Shown: positions 8,201-16,423, counted from the stretch's first letter. The stretch is DNA of 64,000 bases from Fictibacillus phosphorivorans (GCF_001629705.1 NZ_CP015378.1:744001-808000); one strand, 5' to 3'. The notes: a model not told the origin generated them from the letters alone. Translations and numbers: made by a program.

Positions 8201-8400
8201 AGCGATTCCCGAGGTTTGTGAGCGATTCTCGAGATTTATGAGCGATTCTCGAGGTTTGTGAGCGATTCTCGAGATTTGTGAGCGATTCTCGGGATTTATG
8301 AGCGATTCTCGAGATTTGTGAGCGATTCTCGAGATTTGTGAGCGATTCTCAAGATTTATGAGCGATTCTCGAGATTTATGAGCGATTCCCAAGATTCATC
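8201..8400. repeat. Ten tandem 20-bp units
   Basis: Exactly ten 20-bp units of consensus AGCGATTCTCGAGATTTATG, each differing from it at only a few positions (CC/TC, GAG/GGG/AAG, A/G before TG). The core TCTCGAGA is palindromic. The period is not a multiple of three, so the open frame across it is an artefact. It lies between the motB stop and a bidirectional terminator, so it would be in the motAB 3' UTR. Two related units occur at 55251-55290. Confidence 0.95.
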
Positions 8401-8439
8401 ATTTTCACTCCAGGTTACACAACCCTCAGACTTAATTCA

Positions 8440-9213
8440 TCACTGCACAGATTTCAAACTAACATTCGGAAGAACGAGCACTTCAACGCGACGGTTTTTT
8501 GCCCGTCCTTCAGGTGTTTTGTTCTCTGACTTCGGACGATACTCTCCATAGCCGCTTGCGCTGACCTGATTCGGTTTCAACGCAGGATTCTCGAGAAGAA
8601 CGCGCATAAAGTTAATGCCTCTTAACGCGCTCAGTTCCCAGTTGGATTGAAAGTTTGCCGTGCTGATCGGTACGTTATCCGTATGACCGGCGATGACAAT
8701 ATTTCGGGGTGGCGTAGTAACAAGCAGATCAGATAGTTTTTTGCCGATCTCTACAGAACCTGGTTTTACTGTAGCACTTCCAGAATCGAACAGAGCATTA
8801 TCTAAGATCGTGATCAACAAGCCGTTCTCCGTCAGCTTTGTTTGCAGACTAGAATCTAGTTTGTTGGTTTCAATATAGGCATTGATCTTTCTTTCCATCT
8901 CTTCTAATTGTTCAAGTTCTTTCTTTGCTGCTTCTAGACGTTCTTTCTCTTCCTTAGAGATGACTTCTTTTTGCGCATCAGGAATAGGAGTGGAGTCAGG
9001 AGAAGGAATAGGAACCTGTTCTTCCATAACACCTGTTCCGCCTGTGAATTCGTTTCGAAAGGCACTGGCCATCTGTTTAAATTTTTGAGCATCGATCTCA
9101 CTCATAGCAAACAAGACGATGAACAAAGCCAACAAAAGGGTGAGCATGTCTGCATAAGGAATGAGCCAAGATTCATCCACATGTTCATCATGATGCTTTT
9201 TCTTTTTAGCCAA
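8440..9213 (-). CDS. motB: Flagellar motor stator protein MotB
   Basis: Stator subunit of the proton-driven flagellar motor, 257 residues. It has a basic N-terminus (MAKKKKHHDEH), one membrane helix with the proton-carrying Asp in PYADMLTLLLALFIVLF (Asp22), a linker, and a C-terminal OmpA/peptidoglycan-binding domain (VIAGHTDNVP, SGYGEYRP, NRRVEVLVLPN). The frame opens at a GTG at 9222, but AGGTGG lies 5 bases before TTG 9213 and B. subtilis MotB begins MARKKKK, so TTG is chosen. It overlaps the motA end by 8 bases. Confidence 0.92.
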   Translation of the reverse strand: MAKKKKHHDEHVDESWLIPYADMLTLLLALFIVLFAMSEIDAQKFKQMASAFRNEFTGGTGVMEEQVPIPSPDSTPIPDAQKEVISKEEKERLEAAKKELEQLEEMERKINAYIETNKLDSSLQTKLTENGLLITILDNALFDSGSATVKPGSVEIGKKLSDLLVTTPPRNIVIAGHTDNVPISTANFQSNWELSALRGINFMRVLLENPALKPNQVSASGYGEYRPKSENKTPEGRAKNRRVEVLVLPNVSLKSVQ

Positions 9214-9991
9214 CAGAACCACCTGCTTTGTATTGATCGCGTTCGCTAGTTGGAATATACGTTAACAGTTTTTCTTCTAATATTTTTGGTGAAGTTCCGT
9301 CTTGAATAGATAAAAGTCCTTCTATCATAATCTCTTTGATCATGATTTCTTTTTTCGATTTGCGCTTTAACTTGTTGGCAAAAGGATGCCACAATACATA
9401 TCCAGAGAAAATACCAAACAGCGTAGCGATAAAAGCTGCAGATATCGCTTTTCCTAAAGCGGTGATGTCTGCCATATTTCCTAGTGCTGCGACTAATCCA
9501 ACTACTGCCCCTAAAACGCCAAGAGTAGGCGCATATGTACCAGCTTGAGTAAAGATCGTAGCGTTGCTTGCATGACGTTCTTCCATCGTTTCTAAATCTT
9601 TCATCAAGACATCTTTGATGAATTCAGGAGGCTGACCGTCTACAATCATCTTGATTCCTTGTTGAAGGAAGGGATCATCCACTTCTTCTGCTTTAGGTTC
9701 TAGCGCGAGCAATCCTTCTTTACGAGCGACTGTTGCCCATTCAATAAAAATCGTTACAAGCTCTTTCATATCGATGAGTTTTTGTTCTTTAAATAAAATT
9801 TTGAAAAGAGCAGGAATCTTTTTAATTTCATTCATTGGAAATGCGATGAGGATAGCTGCTCCCGTTCCGGCAAATATAATAAGCAATGCTGCTGGGTTCA
9901 ATAAGGCAGTTGGACTTGCGCCTTTTAAAAACATTCCGACACCCACAGCCAGTATGCCGAGAATGACTCCGATTAATGTTGTGCGATCCAT
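9206..9991 (-). CDS. motA: Flagellar motor stator protein MotA
   Basis: A 261-residue partner of MotB with four membrane segments (near 3-22, 30-50, 145-170 and 180-200) and the cytoplasmic loop holding charged residues that contact the rotor. TYAPTLGVLGAVVGLVAALG is the typical third segment. The ATG at 9991 has GAGG nine bases upstream; a GTG 15 bases further out is less well placed. It is co-transcribed with motB, and a SigD-like promoter lies about 60 bases upstream. Confidence 0.92.
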   Translation of the reverse strand: MDRTTLIGVILGILAVGVGMFLKGASPTALLNPAALLIIFAGTGAAILIAFPMNEIKKIPALFKILFKEQKLIDMKELVTIFIEWATVARKEGLLALEPKAEEVDDPFLQQGIKMIVDGQPPEFIKDVLMKDLETMEERHASNATIFTQAGTYAPTLGVLGAVVGLVAALGNMADITALGKAISAAFIATLFGIFSGYVLWHPFANKLKRKSKKEIMIKEIMIEGLLSIQDGTSPKILEEKLLTYIPTSERDQYKAGGSVG

Positions 9992-10050
9992 AATGATGTT
10001 CCTCACTTTATCTTTAAATTCTGTATCTTTTACTTGAGCTATATTCTTTT

Positions 10051-10076
10051 ATATCGGAAAGATAAAGGGAAACTTA
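10051..10076 (-). promoter_or_regulatory. SigD-like promoter of motAB
   Basis: On the minus strand TAAG (10073-10076), 14 bases, TCCGATAT (10051-10058), close to the flagellar sigma consensus TAAA-N15-GCCGATAT. Position and target gene support it. Confidence 0.6.
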
Positions 10077-10212
10077 ATGATAAAAGTTGGAAAAAATGTG
10101 ATCCAAACTGCTTTATTTAACGTTATCTTTATACATCCATCGTAAAAAAAGACAAATACTGCCTCATTTTGATATGATAGATTTATTCTGTGTGCAGTAA
10201 AGGAGACAAAAG

Positions 10213-10785
10213 ATGGGTAGAACTTCTGATTACGAACTTTATTTAAAAGTTCAAGAAGAAAATAAAGAAGCCCTTGAAATGCTATATGATCGATATGAAA
10301 AGCTATTGTTTTCTTTTTCATTTAAAATGTTGAGGCAAAAAGAGTTAGCTGAAGAGGCAGTTCAAGACGTTTTTATGAAACTGTGGCGAAAAAAGGGACT
10401 CTATTCAGATGATAAAGGGAAATTTTCTTCATGGCTTTTAACCGTTACAAGAAATGCCTGTATTGATTTAATACGAAAGCAACAAAAGAATGAAGTTGAG
10501 ATTCTTGAAAAAGATATAGATTACGAACGAACTGAGAGTGTTGAAGAGACTGTTACGTGGAACGAGGAAAGAGAGAGTCTGAAGGAGGCTGTTTCTTCTT
10601 TAACAGAAGAACAGCAAGATATCGTAGAGATGTTTTATTTTAAAGGCTATTCCCAATCAGACATCGCAGAGCAAAAGAACATTCCTCTTGGTACGGTAAA
10701 AGGAAGGATACGTTTAGCTCTGAAACATTTAAAAAAGATCTATCAAGAGAGGGGGGATAAGTATGGAGCCGAAAACTTGCGATAA
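10213..10785 (+). CDS. ECF RNA polymerase sigma factor
   Basis: A 190-residue sigma-70 family factor with only regions 2 and 4. Region 2 is ELAEEAVQDVFMKLWRK ... WLLTVTRNACIDLIRK (about 45-95). Region 4 is LTEEQQDIVEMFYFKGYSQS followed by a helix-turn-helix (about 130-180). The gene overlaps the next by 23 bases, and that gene encodes a zinc-finger anti-sigma factor, so the pair is a switch for an envelope or redox stress regulon. It is not assignable to a named Bacillus ECF factor. Confidence 0.88.
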   Translation: MGRTSDYELYLKVQEENKEALEMLYDRYEKLLFSFSFKMLRQKELAEEAVQDVFMKLWRKKGLYSDDKGKFSSWLLTVTRNACIDLIRKQQKNEVEILEKDIDYERTESVEETVTWNEERESLKEAVSSLTEEQQDIVEMFYFKGYSQSDIAEQKNIPLGTVKGRIRLALKHLKKIYQERGDKYGAENLR

Positions 10786-11518
10786 TTTGCTTGAATATTA
10801 TAATGGCCTGCTAGAAGGTAAAGAAAAAGATGCCTTCGAAAAACATTTAAAGCAATGCGACGCCTGCCAAGAAGAATGGGCAGAATGGCAAGACCTTACA
10901 GCTGATCTTCCATATTTATCAGAAGAGGCAGAACCTCCGGTTGGAATGAAAGAACGTATTTTAACGAATGTAACGGCTTCTCATTCAAGCCTTAAGCATC
11001 ACAAAGCACAGCCTGTTAATCAAACAGACGAAATCAGGACAAAGGTTTCTCCAATATCGCAACGTAAATCCAAATCATGGGTGCAAGGCTTACTTGCAGC
11101 TGGCCTGTTGTTATCTTTAGGAACGAACGCATACCTATTTACTGAAAACAACAAAAATGAACAGGTTATCCAAGAACAGATCAACAAAACGTTCAAGACG
11201 GTCCAACTGGCTTCAGAAGAGACAGAATCGACAGGGATAGCCTCGATGGTACAAGAAAATGATACGATGAACCTTGTTGTTCAAACGAATAATTTAACTC
11301 AAGTTAAAGGAACAGAGACCTATCAGGTTTGGCTGATCGAAGGAGATAAACCTTATCGAGCGGGCACATTTACTCCAGACGAAAATGGAAATGGTGCAGT
11401 GGTTTTCCCCGTCAAATTTGAAGGCGATCACCAATGGGATGCTGTTGCAATCTCGCATGAACCGACACCAAACAGTAAAAAACCAGTGGGCACGATAGTT
11501 ATGGCCTCTAATTTATAA
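10763..11518 (+). CDS. Zinc-binding membrane anti-sigma factor with RskA domain
   Basis: A 251-residue protein. The N-terminal ZAS finger contains HLKQCDACQEEW (H-x3-C-x2-C, about residues 28-39). One membrane helix spans about 110-127, and an outside C-terminal RskA-like domain (from VVQTNNLTQ to the end) carries the conserved YQVWLIEGDKP. The start ATG follows GGGGGAT inside the sigma gene. It would hold the ECF factor inactive until an external signal triggers release or proteolysis. Confidence 0.85.
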   Translation: MEPKTCDNLLEYYNGLLEGKEKDAFEKHLKQCDACQEEWAEWQDLTADLPYLSEEAEPPVGMKERILTNVTASHSSLKHHKAQPVNQTDEIRTKVSPISQRKSKSWVQGLLAAGLLLSLGTNAYLFTENNKNEQVIQEQINKTFKTVQLASEETESTGIASMVQENDTMNLVVQTNNLTQVKGTETYQVWLIEGDKPYRAGTFTPDENGNGAVVFPVKFEGDHQWDAVAISHEPTPNSKKPVGTIVMASNL

Positions 11519-11527
11519 GTACCCGGC

Positions 11528-11562
11528 AGACAACAGCTTAAACATGAGTTGTTGTCTTTTCT
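11528..11562 (+). terminator. Terminator after the sigma/anti-sigma pair
   Basis: AGACAACA/TGTTGTCT stem with a 14-base loop and TTTT tail. Confidence 0.8.
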
Positions 11563-11696
11563 ATTTTTCAGGACAATTGATCTATTCCCAACGTACACCA
11601 TTCTTTACTGGTGTGACGAATAGATGGAACTTTGCAGTTACAAGACAAAATCCTCTATAATGAATGCAGTGAAACAACTAGAAAAGAGGAATGGTA

Positions 11697-12248
11697 ATGA
11701 GAATAAAGTCGATCGTTATCCTTCTGCTATTTGCTGGCTTGATTGGTCTAGCGTTTTATACGGCTATGGATGAGAAGGAAGAGCAACAAACAGAAGTTAA
11801 GGAAGAAGAGAATACCGGATTGAAACGTGGAAGTAAAGCACCCACCTTTTCATTACGAACGTTAGATGGAAAGCAAGTTGACTTAAAAGACTATCGTGGA
11901 AAAAAAGTGATCGTAAACTTTTGGGCTACGTGGTGTCCGCCATGTAGGGAGGAGATGCCCGAGATGGAGAAGTTCTATAATGAATATAGAAACAAAGATA
12001 TAGAAATATTAGCAGTTAACCTTGAATACTCTGAATCCAATACAGAGAAAGTTCGCAAGTTTGTTCAAGAATATAAGCTTTCTTTTCCAATTCCTCTCGA
12101 TGAAAAGAACACGATCGGAAAACAGTTTAGAGCCGTGTCGATTCCTACTAGTTATTTTATAGATGAAAAAGGAATAATTAAAAATTCGCACATAGGTCCA
12201 ATGGATTATGATTTTATGAAGAGTGAAATTGACAAGATGAATAGGTAA
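11697..12248 (+). CDS. Membrane-anchored thioredoxin (ResA/TlpA-like)
   Basis: A 183-residue extracytoplasmic thiol-disulfide oxidoreductase. An N-terminal anchor (about 4-23) is followed by an acidic linker and a thioredoxin fold with FWATWCPPCREEMPEME near 80, active site C-P-P-C. The cis-proline region is SIPTSYFIDEKG. ResA reduces apocytochrome c, StoA acts in spore cortex formation; this sequence cannot be split between them. AGAGGA abuts the first ATG (11691) but is six bases from the ATG at 11697, which is chosen. Confidence 0.87.
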   Translation: MRIKSIVILLLFAGLIGLAFYTAMDEKEEQQTEVKEEENTGLKRGSKAPTFSLRTLDGKQVDLKDYRGKKVIVNFWATWCPPCREEMPEMEKFYNEYRNKDIEILAVNLEYSESNTEKVRKFVQEYKLSFPIPLDEKNTIGKQFRAVSIPTSYFIDEKGIIKNSHIGPMDYDFMKSEIDKMNR

Positions 12249-12258
12249 GTAATGTTTT

Positions 12259-12293
12259 AAAGCCTTTGACCAATTTTTTCAAGGGCTTTTTTT
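12259..12293 (+). terminator. Terminator after thioredoxin gene
   Basis: AAAGCC...GGCTTT stem with inner TTTG/CAAG pairs and seven T residues. Confidence 0.8.
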
Positions 12294-12500
12294 ATTCTTT
12301 TCTTTTAAGTTGAAATTATTAATTTTTGAAAACACTTCAAAAGACCTGTATATCCGATTGTAAAAAATGGGAAAGTTGTCCAATAGGGAAAATGATAATT
12401 TTGTCGAATTAAAAAGTTTAGTGAAAATAAAAATGGTTAAATCTCATAATAGCCCGAGCAACAGATCAGGAAATTCTGTAAATAAGAAGGGGACTAATTA

Positions 12501-13922
12501 ATGAACAAGCAATATGAAGAAGTCGAAATTAAACGTATTGCCGATTTTCACCATTCTCTTAACCATTGTCCTATCCATCTTTTCGGTCTGCGAAGAGATG
12601 CTGAGGGTGAATATAAGTTCACATATTCTGTAGGTTCTATGCTCGATGAACTTGGTGTATCCATAAAACCTTCTCCAGGAACAAACCTCCATGACCTTTA
12701 TAACAAAGAGTTGATCGCAGAATGGACCAAACCATTAGAAAGAGCATTTTCGGGTTCGATACAAACCGCAGATATTCAATTAGGAGTTAGACGGATCCGA
12801 ACAACCATTTATCCGGTTACGGGAAACCATCGCGATGTTTTAGAGGTTGTAGGAACATCCTATCTAATGTCCAGTAGAGACGAAGAACAGACAAATGTTC
12901 AAGACTTGAAAAAATTTAAACAGTTGTTTAACCATGCACTAGAGGCTATTGTTCTATGCCGTTCAAATATGGAGATTGTCGAAGTGAACGACCGTGCATG
13001 CGATCTATTAGAACTTTCTAAAGAAGCGCTAATAGGAAGCAGTGCAGACCAATTTTTTGTAGGGAACGGGAAGGAACGAATCCTTAAGAAGTGGCAAGAA
13101 GTCTTAAATGGAAAAAAGATCGAAGGAGAGTTTCGCTACAAGACTCCAGATGGATTAGTGAAAGAGATTGAATACTCTTGTGAGAAAGATATTGTAGATG
13201 ATTTACATGTTACGGTTTTGAGAGATGTAACGGATCAAAAGCTTACCGAACAAAAATTGTTAAAGGCAGAAGCTTTAAACGTGGTAGGGGAACTTGCAGC
13301 AGGTGTAGCGCATGAAATACGCAATCCATTAACATCATTAAAAGGATTTGTTCAACTGATTCAGAATCAAACCGATGAATTTGATCAATATCTTTCGATT
13401 ATTCTTACTGAGGTAGATCGAATCGAACATATCATCAAAGAATTTTTGGTTTTATCAAAAAGTAACTCACAAAATTTTATGATGTCTTGTGTGACCGACA
13501 TTATTAACGACACAGTAGACTTATTGAACACACAGGCGATTATCAAAAATATCGAAATCAAAAAAGACTTAGATGACCACGTCCCCCTTATCTTTTGTGA
13601 TCCGTTGCAACTTAAACAAGTGTTTATCAACTTTTTGAAGAACGCGATTGAAGCTTCTGCTGTAGGGGATTGTGTAGAAATTAACATGAAGTTATCCAGG
13701 AAAAAAGATTTTCTTCAAGTTCAGATTCGAGATTATGGGTGCGGTATGGATGAAACAGTCATGAAGAAGATCGGAAAACCCTTTTTTACCACAAAGAATG
13801 AAGGTACTGGCTTAGGATTGATGGTAAGTACAAACATCATCAAACACCATAATGGAAGGTTAGATGTGAAAAGTAAAAAAGGTAGTGGCACTATGTTTAC
13901 CATCACGATTCCTATTCAATAA
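12501..13922 (+). CDS. PAS-domain sensor histidine kinase, sporulation-kinase type
   Basis: A 473-residue soluble kinase without membrane segments. An N-terminal sensing region (1-130) is followed by a PAS domain (about 135-245, starting FKQLFNHALEAIVLCRSN), then HisKA with GVAHEIRNPLTSLKGF (phospho-accepting His near 272). The HATPase part has N-box FINFLKNAIEAS, G1 DYGCGMDE, F-box KPFFTTK and G2 GTGLGLMVS. No response regulator is adjacent. Orphan kinases of this layout (KinA/KinE type) feed the Spo0F/Spo0A phosphorelay, which would fit a spore former; direct proof is lacking. Confidence 0.87.
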   Translation: MNKQYEEVEIKRIADFHHSLNHCPIHLFGLRRDAEGEYKFTYSVGSMLDELGVSIKPSPGTNLHDLYNKELIAEWTKPLERAFSGSIQTADIQLGVRRIRTTIYPVTGNHRDVLEVVGTSYLMSSRDEEQTNVQDLKKFKQLFNHALEAIVLCRSNMEIVEVNDRACDLLELSKEALIGSSADQFFVGNGKERILKKWQEVLNGKKIEGEFRYKTPDGLVKEIEYSCEKDIVDDLHVTVLRDVTDQKLTEQKLLKAEALNVVGELAAGVAHEIRNPLTSLKGFVQLIQNQTDEFDQYLSIILTEVDRIEHIIKEFLVLSKSNSQNFMMSCVTDIINDTVDLLNTQAIIKNIEIKKDLDDHVPLIFCDPLQLKQVFINFLKNAIEASAVGDCVEINMKLSRKKDFLQVQIRDYGCGMDETVMKKIGKPFFTTKNEGTGLGLMVSTNIIKHHNGRLDVKSKKGSGTMFTITIPIQ

Positions 13923-13933
13923 ACGTGGAACGA

Positions 13934-13964
13934 AAAAAGCTTTCCCAGAGCGGGAAAGCTTTTT
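13934..13964. terminator. Bidirectional terminator
   Basis: Perfect 13-bp stem AAAAAGCTTTCCC/GGGAAAGCTTTTT between converging kinase and CAP-protein genes. Confidence 0.93.
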
Positions 13965-13973
13965 GATGTTTCA

Positions 13974-14585
13974 TTATCCTTTGAACATTTGAACGAACAT
14001 TTTACCGTATTGCCCACCGTCAACTACACCGATACCAACGCTAGTGTATTCAGACTTAAGGATGTTTTCACGGTGACCTTGAGAGTTCATTAGGCTAGTG
14101 TGAGCGCCTTCTACAGAAGAGTTACCTGCAAGGTTTTCACCAGCTGTATTATAATCAACACCAAACTTCTTCATCATGTCAAATGGTGAACCGTAAGTTG
14201 GTGAATTGTGGTCGAAATAGTTGTTGTCGATCATGTCTTTTGCTTTAACGCGAGCCACTTTTGTTAACTCAGGATCAGCTTTAAGTGCTGGTAGTCCTTG
14301 TTTTTCACGCTCTTGGTTTACAAGGTTTAACATTTGTTGCTCTTGTGCAGTAAGTTCTGCACCTGCTTCAGCTTTTGGTGCTGCTGGAGCTTTTGCTTGC
14401 TCTTGTTGTGGAGCTGGTGCTGGAGCAGCTTGTTGTTGCTGTTGTGGAGCTGGAGCTGCTTGAGCTTGTTGAGTTTGATTATTATTTAAAGAAGCGAACG
14501 GGCATGAAGATGCCGCTTCTGAGATTCCTGCGTTTGCGCCGAATAGGGAAGCGCCTAATACTGATGCTACTACTAATTTTTTCAT
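13974..14585 (-). CDS. Secreted CAP (SCP/YkwD) domain protein
   Basis: A 203-residue exported protein. The signal peptide runs to about residue 25 (AGISEAAS). A low-complexity Gln/Ala/Pro linker (about 38-75) follows, then a CAP domain: MLNLVNQEREKQGLPALK, DNNYFDHNSP, NTAGENLAGN and SQGHRENILKSEYTSVGIG. These are the four CAP signatures with the conserved His and Glu. Bacillus YkwD and YlbC are relatives, associated with spores or the wall, function unsettled. GGAGG precedes the ATG. Confidence 0.9.
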   Translation of the reverse strand: MKKLVVASVLGASLFGANAGISEAASSCPFASLNNNQTQQAQAAPAPQQQQQAAPAPAPQQEQAKAPAAPKAEAGAELTAQEQQMLNLVNQEREKQGLPALKADPELTKVARVKAKDMIDNNYFDHNSPTYGSPFDMMKKFGVDYNTAGENLAGNSSVEGAHTSLMNSQGHRENILKSEYTSVGIGVVDGGQYGKMFVQMFKG

Positions 14586-14673
14586 AAGATGTTTCCCTCC
14601 TAATAATTTATCTTACGTGTACAGGTTTCGGGATTTTATGAGGAGGGTTGGGGGTCTGGAATTATGTACCAGT

Positions 14674-15207
14674 TTAAGACGCCCACAGCTTGGATACATC
14701 TTTTAGAGAAACATCAATAAGATAGACATCTGGATTGGAGAGAAGCTCCCATTCCTTAAAACCGAATGATGGATCAAACAAATTAATCATCAAGCTAAGC
14801 AGATTTCCATGGGTAACGATGAGAACGGATTGATAGGATTCTTTTTGCAACTCTTTAATGAAGGAAGAGATTCTTTGCTTTGCTTCAAATGTGGACTCAC
14901 CACCAGGAAACTTTAAATGTTCTTCTGTATATGTACGTTCTAAATTATCTCTCCAATTCGGGTCGTTATCAGCAGAAAGAATACGTTCAGATAATCGATC
15001 ATCTATCAATATGGAGTGTTTATTTAACTCTACAAAAGGTTTAATGCTGTCGATGGCTCTCTTGAATGGACTCGAGATCACACAATCAAAATGTTGCCCC
15101 TCTAAAAAGTCAGCCAGTTCTATGGCTTGCTGATCTCCTTCAGCAGTGAGAGCAGCATGACTTTCCTGACCGTCCGCTTTACAATGTCTAATAGCAGTAA
15201 TCTTCAT
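14674..15207 (-). CDS. Histidine phosphatase family protein
   Basis: A 177-residue cytosolic phosphatase of the phosphoglycerate mutase-like fold. The N-terminal catalytic motif is IRHCKADG, where Cys stands in place of the usual Gly of RHG. The second motif is LIVTHGNLLSL near 135 and the acid residue lies in FPGGES. ISSPFKRAIDS is the typical second helix. Substrate unknown; single gene. Confidence 0.85.
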   Translation of the reverse strand: MKITAIRHCKADGQESHAALTAEGDQQAIELADFLEGQHFDCVISSPFKRAIDSIKPFVELNKHSILIDDRLSERILSADNDPNWRDNLERTYTEEHLKFPGGESTFEAKQRISSFIKELQKESYQSVLIVTHGNLLSLMINLFDPSFGFKEWELLSNPDVYLIDVSLKDVSKLWAS

Positions 15208-15280
15208 GAATTCATCCTTCTTTCTAATAGGTATTACTAAATAAGGTGTTGATGTTAAGTATCCTAGGCTTCATTGATAA

Positions 15281-15407
15281 GTTGATTGGAGTGTAAGGTG
15301 CGAGACTCCTGCGGGACAGGTGGGCAGGTGAGACACTTAAGAGTGAAACGAATGAATGTGGCTCACCGCCGCCCCGCGGAAAGCGAGCACCTGTAACGGA
15401 AATCAAC
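15281..15407 (+). repeat. 127-bp GC-richer dispersed repeat, copy 1
   Basis: Begins GTTGATTGGAGTG and ends AACGGAAATCAAC, so the tips are inverted (GTTGATT/AATCAAC). The inside includes GAGACTCCTGCGGGACAGGTG and GCTCACCG...GAAAGCGAGCACCTG. A reversed copy lies at 29024-29152. From memory, similar sequences are scattered between genes in many Bacillaceae genomes. Marked base-composition contrast with flanks. Confidence 0.85.
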
Positions 15408-15442
15408 ATCTTGCGAATACAACCTGAATACTCATTACTTAA

Positions 15443-15460
15443 TTTAAACAGTTGTTTAAA
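15443..15460. repeat. 18-bp palindrome upstream of the coiled-coil gene
   Basis: TTTAAACA-GT-TGTTTAAA, 8-bp perfect arms, 68 bases before the ATG of the next gene. It could be an operator. A similar TTAAACAGATGTTTAA occurs at 38673 and 39599. Confidence 0.4.
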
Positions 15461-15527
15461 CTTTCGAGACGTTAAACCGAAAACCCTCCCGAATACTATG
15501 ATTGTTGAAAAACGAAGGGAGATTGTT

Positions 15528-16157
15528 ATGTATCCTGAATTAAACCATTTTAAGCAAATGAAAAAAGAATACGATATCGATATTGCTCGCGCTCAAGAAA
15601 AGTGGCAGCAACTACATAAACAAAAAGAATGGTCTTCAAATGAGTATGAAGAGTTATTAAATTCATACGGTGTTAGAAACTCAAAAATCACGATGGATGA
15701 TTTAACAGAAGTAAAGAATAAATACTTGTTAGCGATGGAGAAAGAACGTAATGCCATGGAACAGCTGGATGAATTAAAAGAAAACCGAGATGATCGGTTG
15801 TCCGAGTATTTAAAAACGGTTTATTCTTCACGCGACAGAGAGCTAGACACGGCTAAGAATAGTATGGAAAAGAAAATACATCAGCTTGAACGTTTAAAAG
15901 CAGAGTACTTGATGATGGTCAAACAGATACAAGAGATTCATGCGTATCGTCAATCTGTTGAAAAAGAGACGAATGAAGCGATCACGAGTTATCAGCAATC
16001 TTATGAACCAAAAGAAATTCTTCCGTTGTATCCCTCATTGGCACGTTTAGAGATTCCGCTCTCTGATATTCAACATGTTTTTCAAAAAGGGGAACTGCCT
16101 GATCATCTAAAAAAATATATCCATTTTCATGATGATCCTAAGCGATTTCCAAGATAA
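15528..16157 (+). CDS. Coiled-coil protein of unknown function
   Basis: A 209-residue charged protein without signal or membrane segments. Long helical stretches (about 10-65 and 70-160) are rich in Glu, Lys and Leu with heptad character, and the end is more globular (YPSLARLEIPLSDIQHVFQKG). The frame is open far upstream, through the edge of the 127-bp repeat, but AAGGGAGA lies seven bases before ATG 15528. I do not recognise the family. Confidence 0.7.
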   Translation: MYPELNHFKQMKKEYDIDIARAQEKWQQLHKQKEWSSNEYEELLNSYGVRNSKITMDDLTEVKNKYLLAMEKERNAMEQLDELKENRDDRLSEYLKTVYSSRDRELDTAKNSMEKKIHQLERLKAEYLMMVKQIQEIHAYRQSVEKETNEAITSYQQSYEPKEILPLYPSLARLEIPLSDIQHVFQKGELPDHLKKYIHFHDDPKRFPR

Positions 16158-16172
16158 AAAATCTGTGTTTTA

Positions 16173-16204
16173 AAAGGGAGTGAGTTAAATAAACTCCCTT
16201 TTTA
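16173..16204 (+). terminator. Terminator of the coiled-coil gene
   Basis: AAAGGGAGT/ACTCCCTTT stem and T run, 15 bases after the stop. Confidence 0.88.
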
Positions 16205-16210
16205 TCTATA

Positions 16211-16244
16211 AAAAAAAGCCATAATCCTTAAAAAAGGATTATGG
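16211..16244 (-). terminator. Terminator of the ArsR/MFS/epimerase operon
   Basis: Perfect 11-bp stem CCATAATCCTT/AAGGATTATGG; on the minus strand it is followed by GGC and eight T residues. It stands 180 bases beyond the epimerase stop, leaving a long untranslated tail. Confidence 0.85.
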
Positions 16245-16423
16245 TAAAGAAAACCGAACGCATGATGAAGAAATGGGGGGTAGGGAATTGCTCTGCCGGC
16301 CTCTTGCCAACAGGAGAGATTTTGTATCTCACAATCATACTATATGTCCTGAGGAGTCAAATGGTATGGACAAGTGCCATGGGCATTCATGTATTTTTGA
16401 AAAATAGAAGAAATTATTTCTCT
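16245..16423 (-). other. Unassigned 180-base tail of the ArsR operon
   Basis: Region between the epimerase stop and the operon terminator. It holds a CCGGC-rich patch and several short hairpins. A possible 36-codon minus-strand frame (16338 to 16228, MIVRYKISPVGKRPAEQFP...) runs into the terminator stem, but only a weak AGGA precedes it. The plus-strand 63-codon frame here has no ribosome site. A small RNA or a long 3' UTR is possible; I cannot identify it. Confidence 0.35.

Noticed and set aside
8132..8392. 86-codon minus-strand frame with repeated SHKSRESLIN-like peptide
   Set aside because: It is only the 20-bp array read in one frame; the period is not divisible by three, there is no ribosome site, and it runs into the terminator.
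12376..12410. Possible member of the 21-bp family (TTGTCCAAT and TTGTCGAATT)
   Set aside because: Two matches only, separated by 25 bases, so outside the strict 21-base phase.
12914..12931. Palindrome-like TTTAAACAGTTGTTTAA inside the sensor kinase gene
   Set aside because: It encodes KFKQLFNH in frame, so the match to the palindrome at 15443 is most likely A/T-rich coincidence.
14221..14587. Plus-strand frames rich in Cys/Gly or Leu/Val opposite the CAP gene
   Set aside because: They are antisense shadows of the Gln/Ala/Pro linker codons, without ribosome sites.
15411..15527. N-terminal extension of the coiled-coil protein
   Set aside because: It would begin at the edge of the dispersed repeat with no ribosome site; AAGGGAGA serves ATG 15528.
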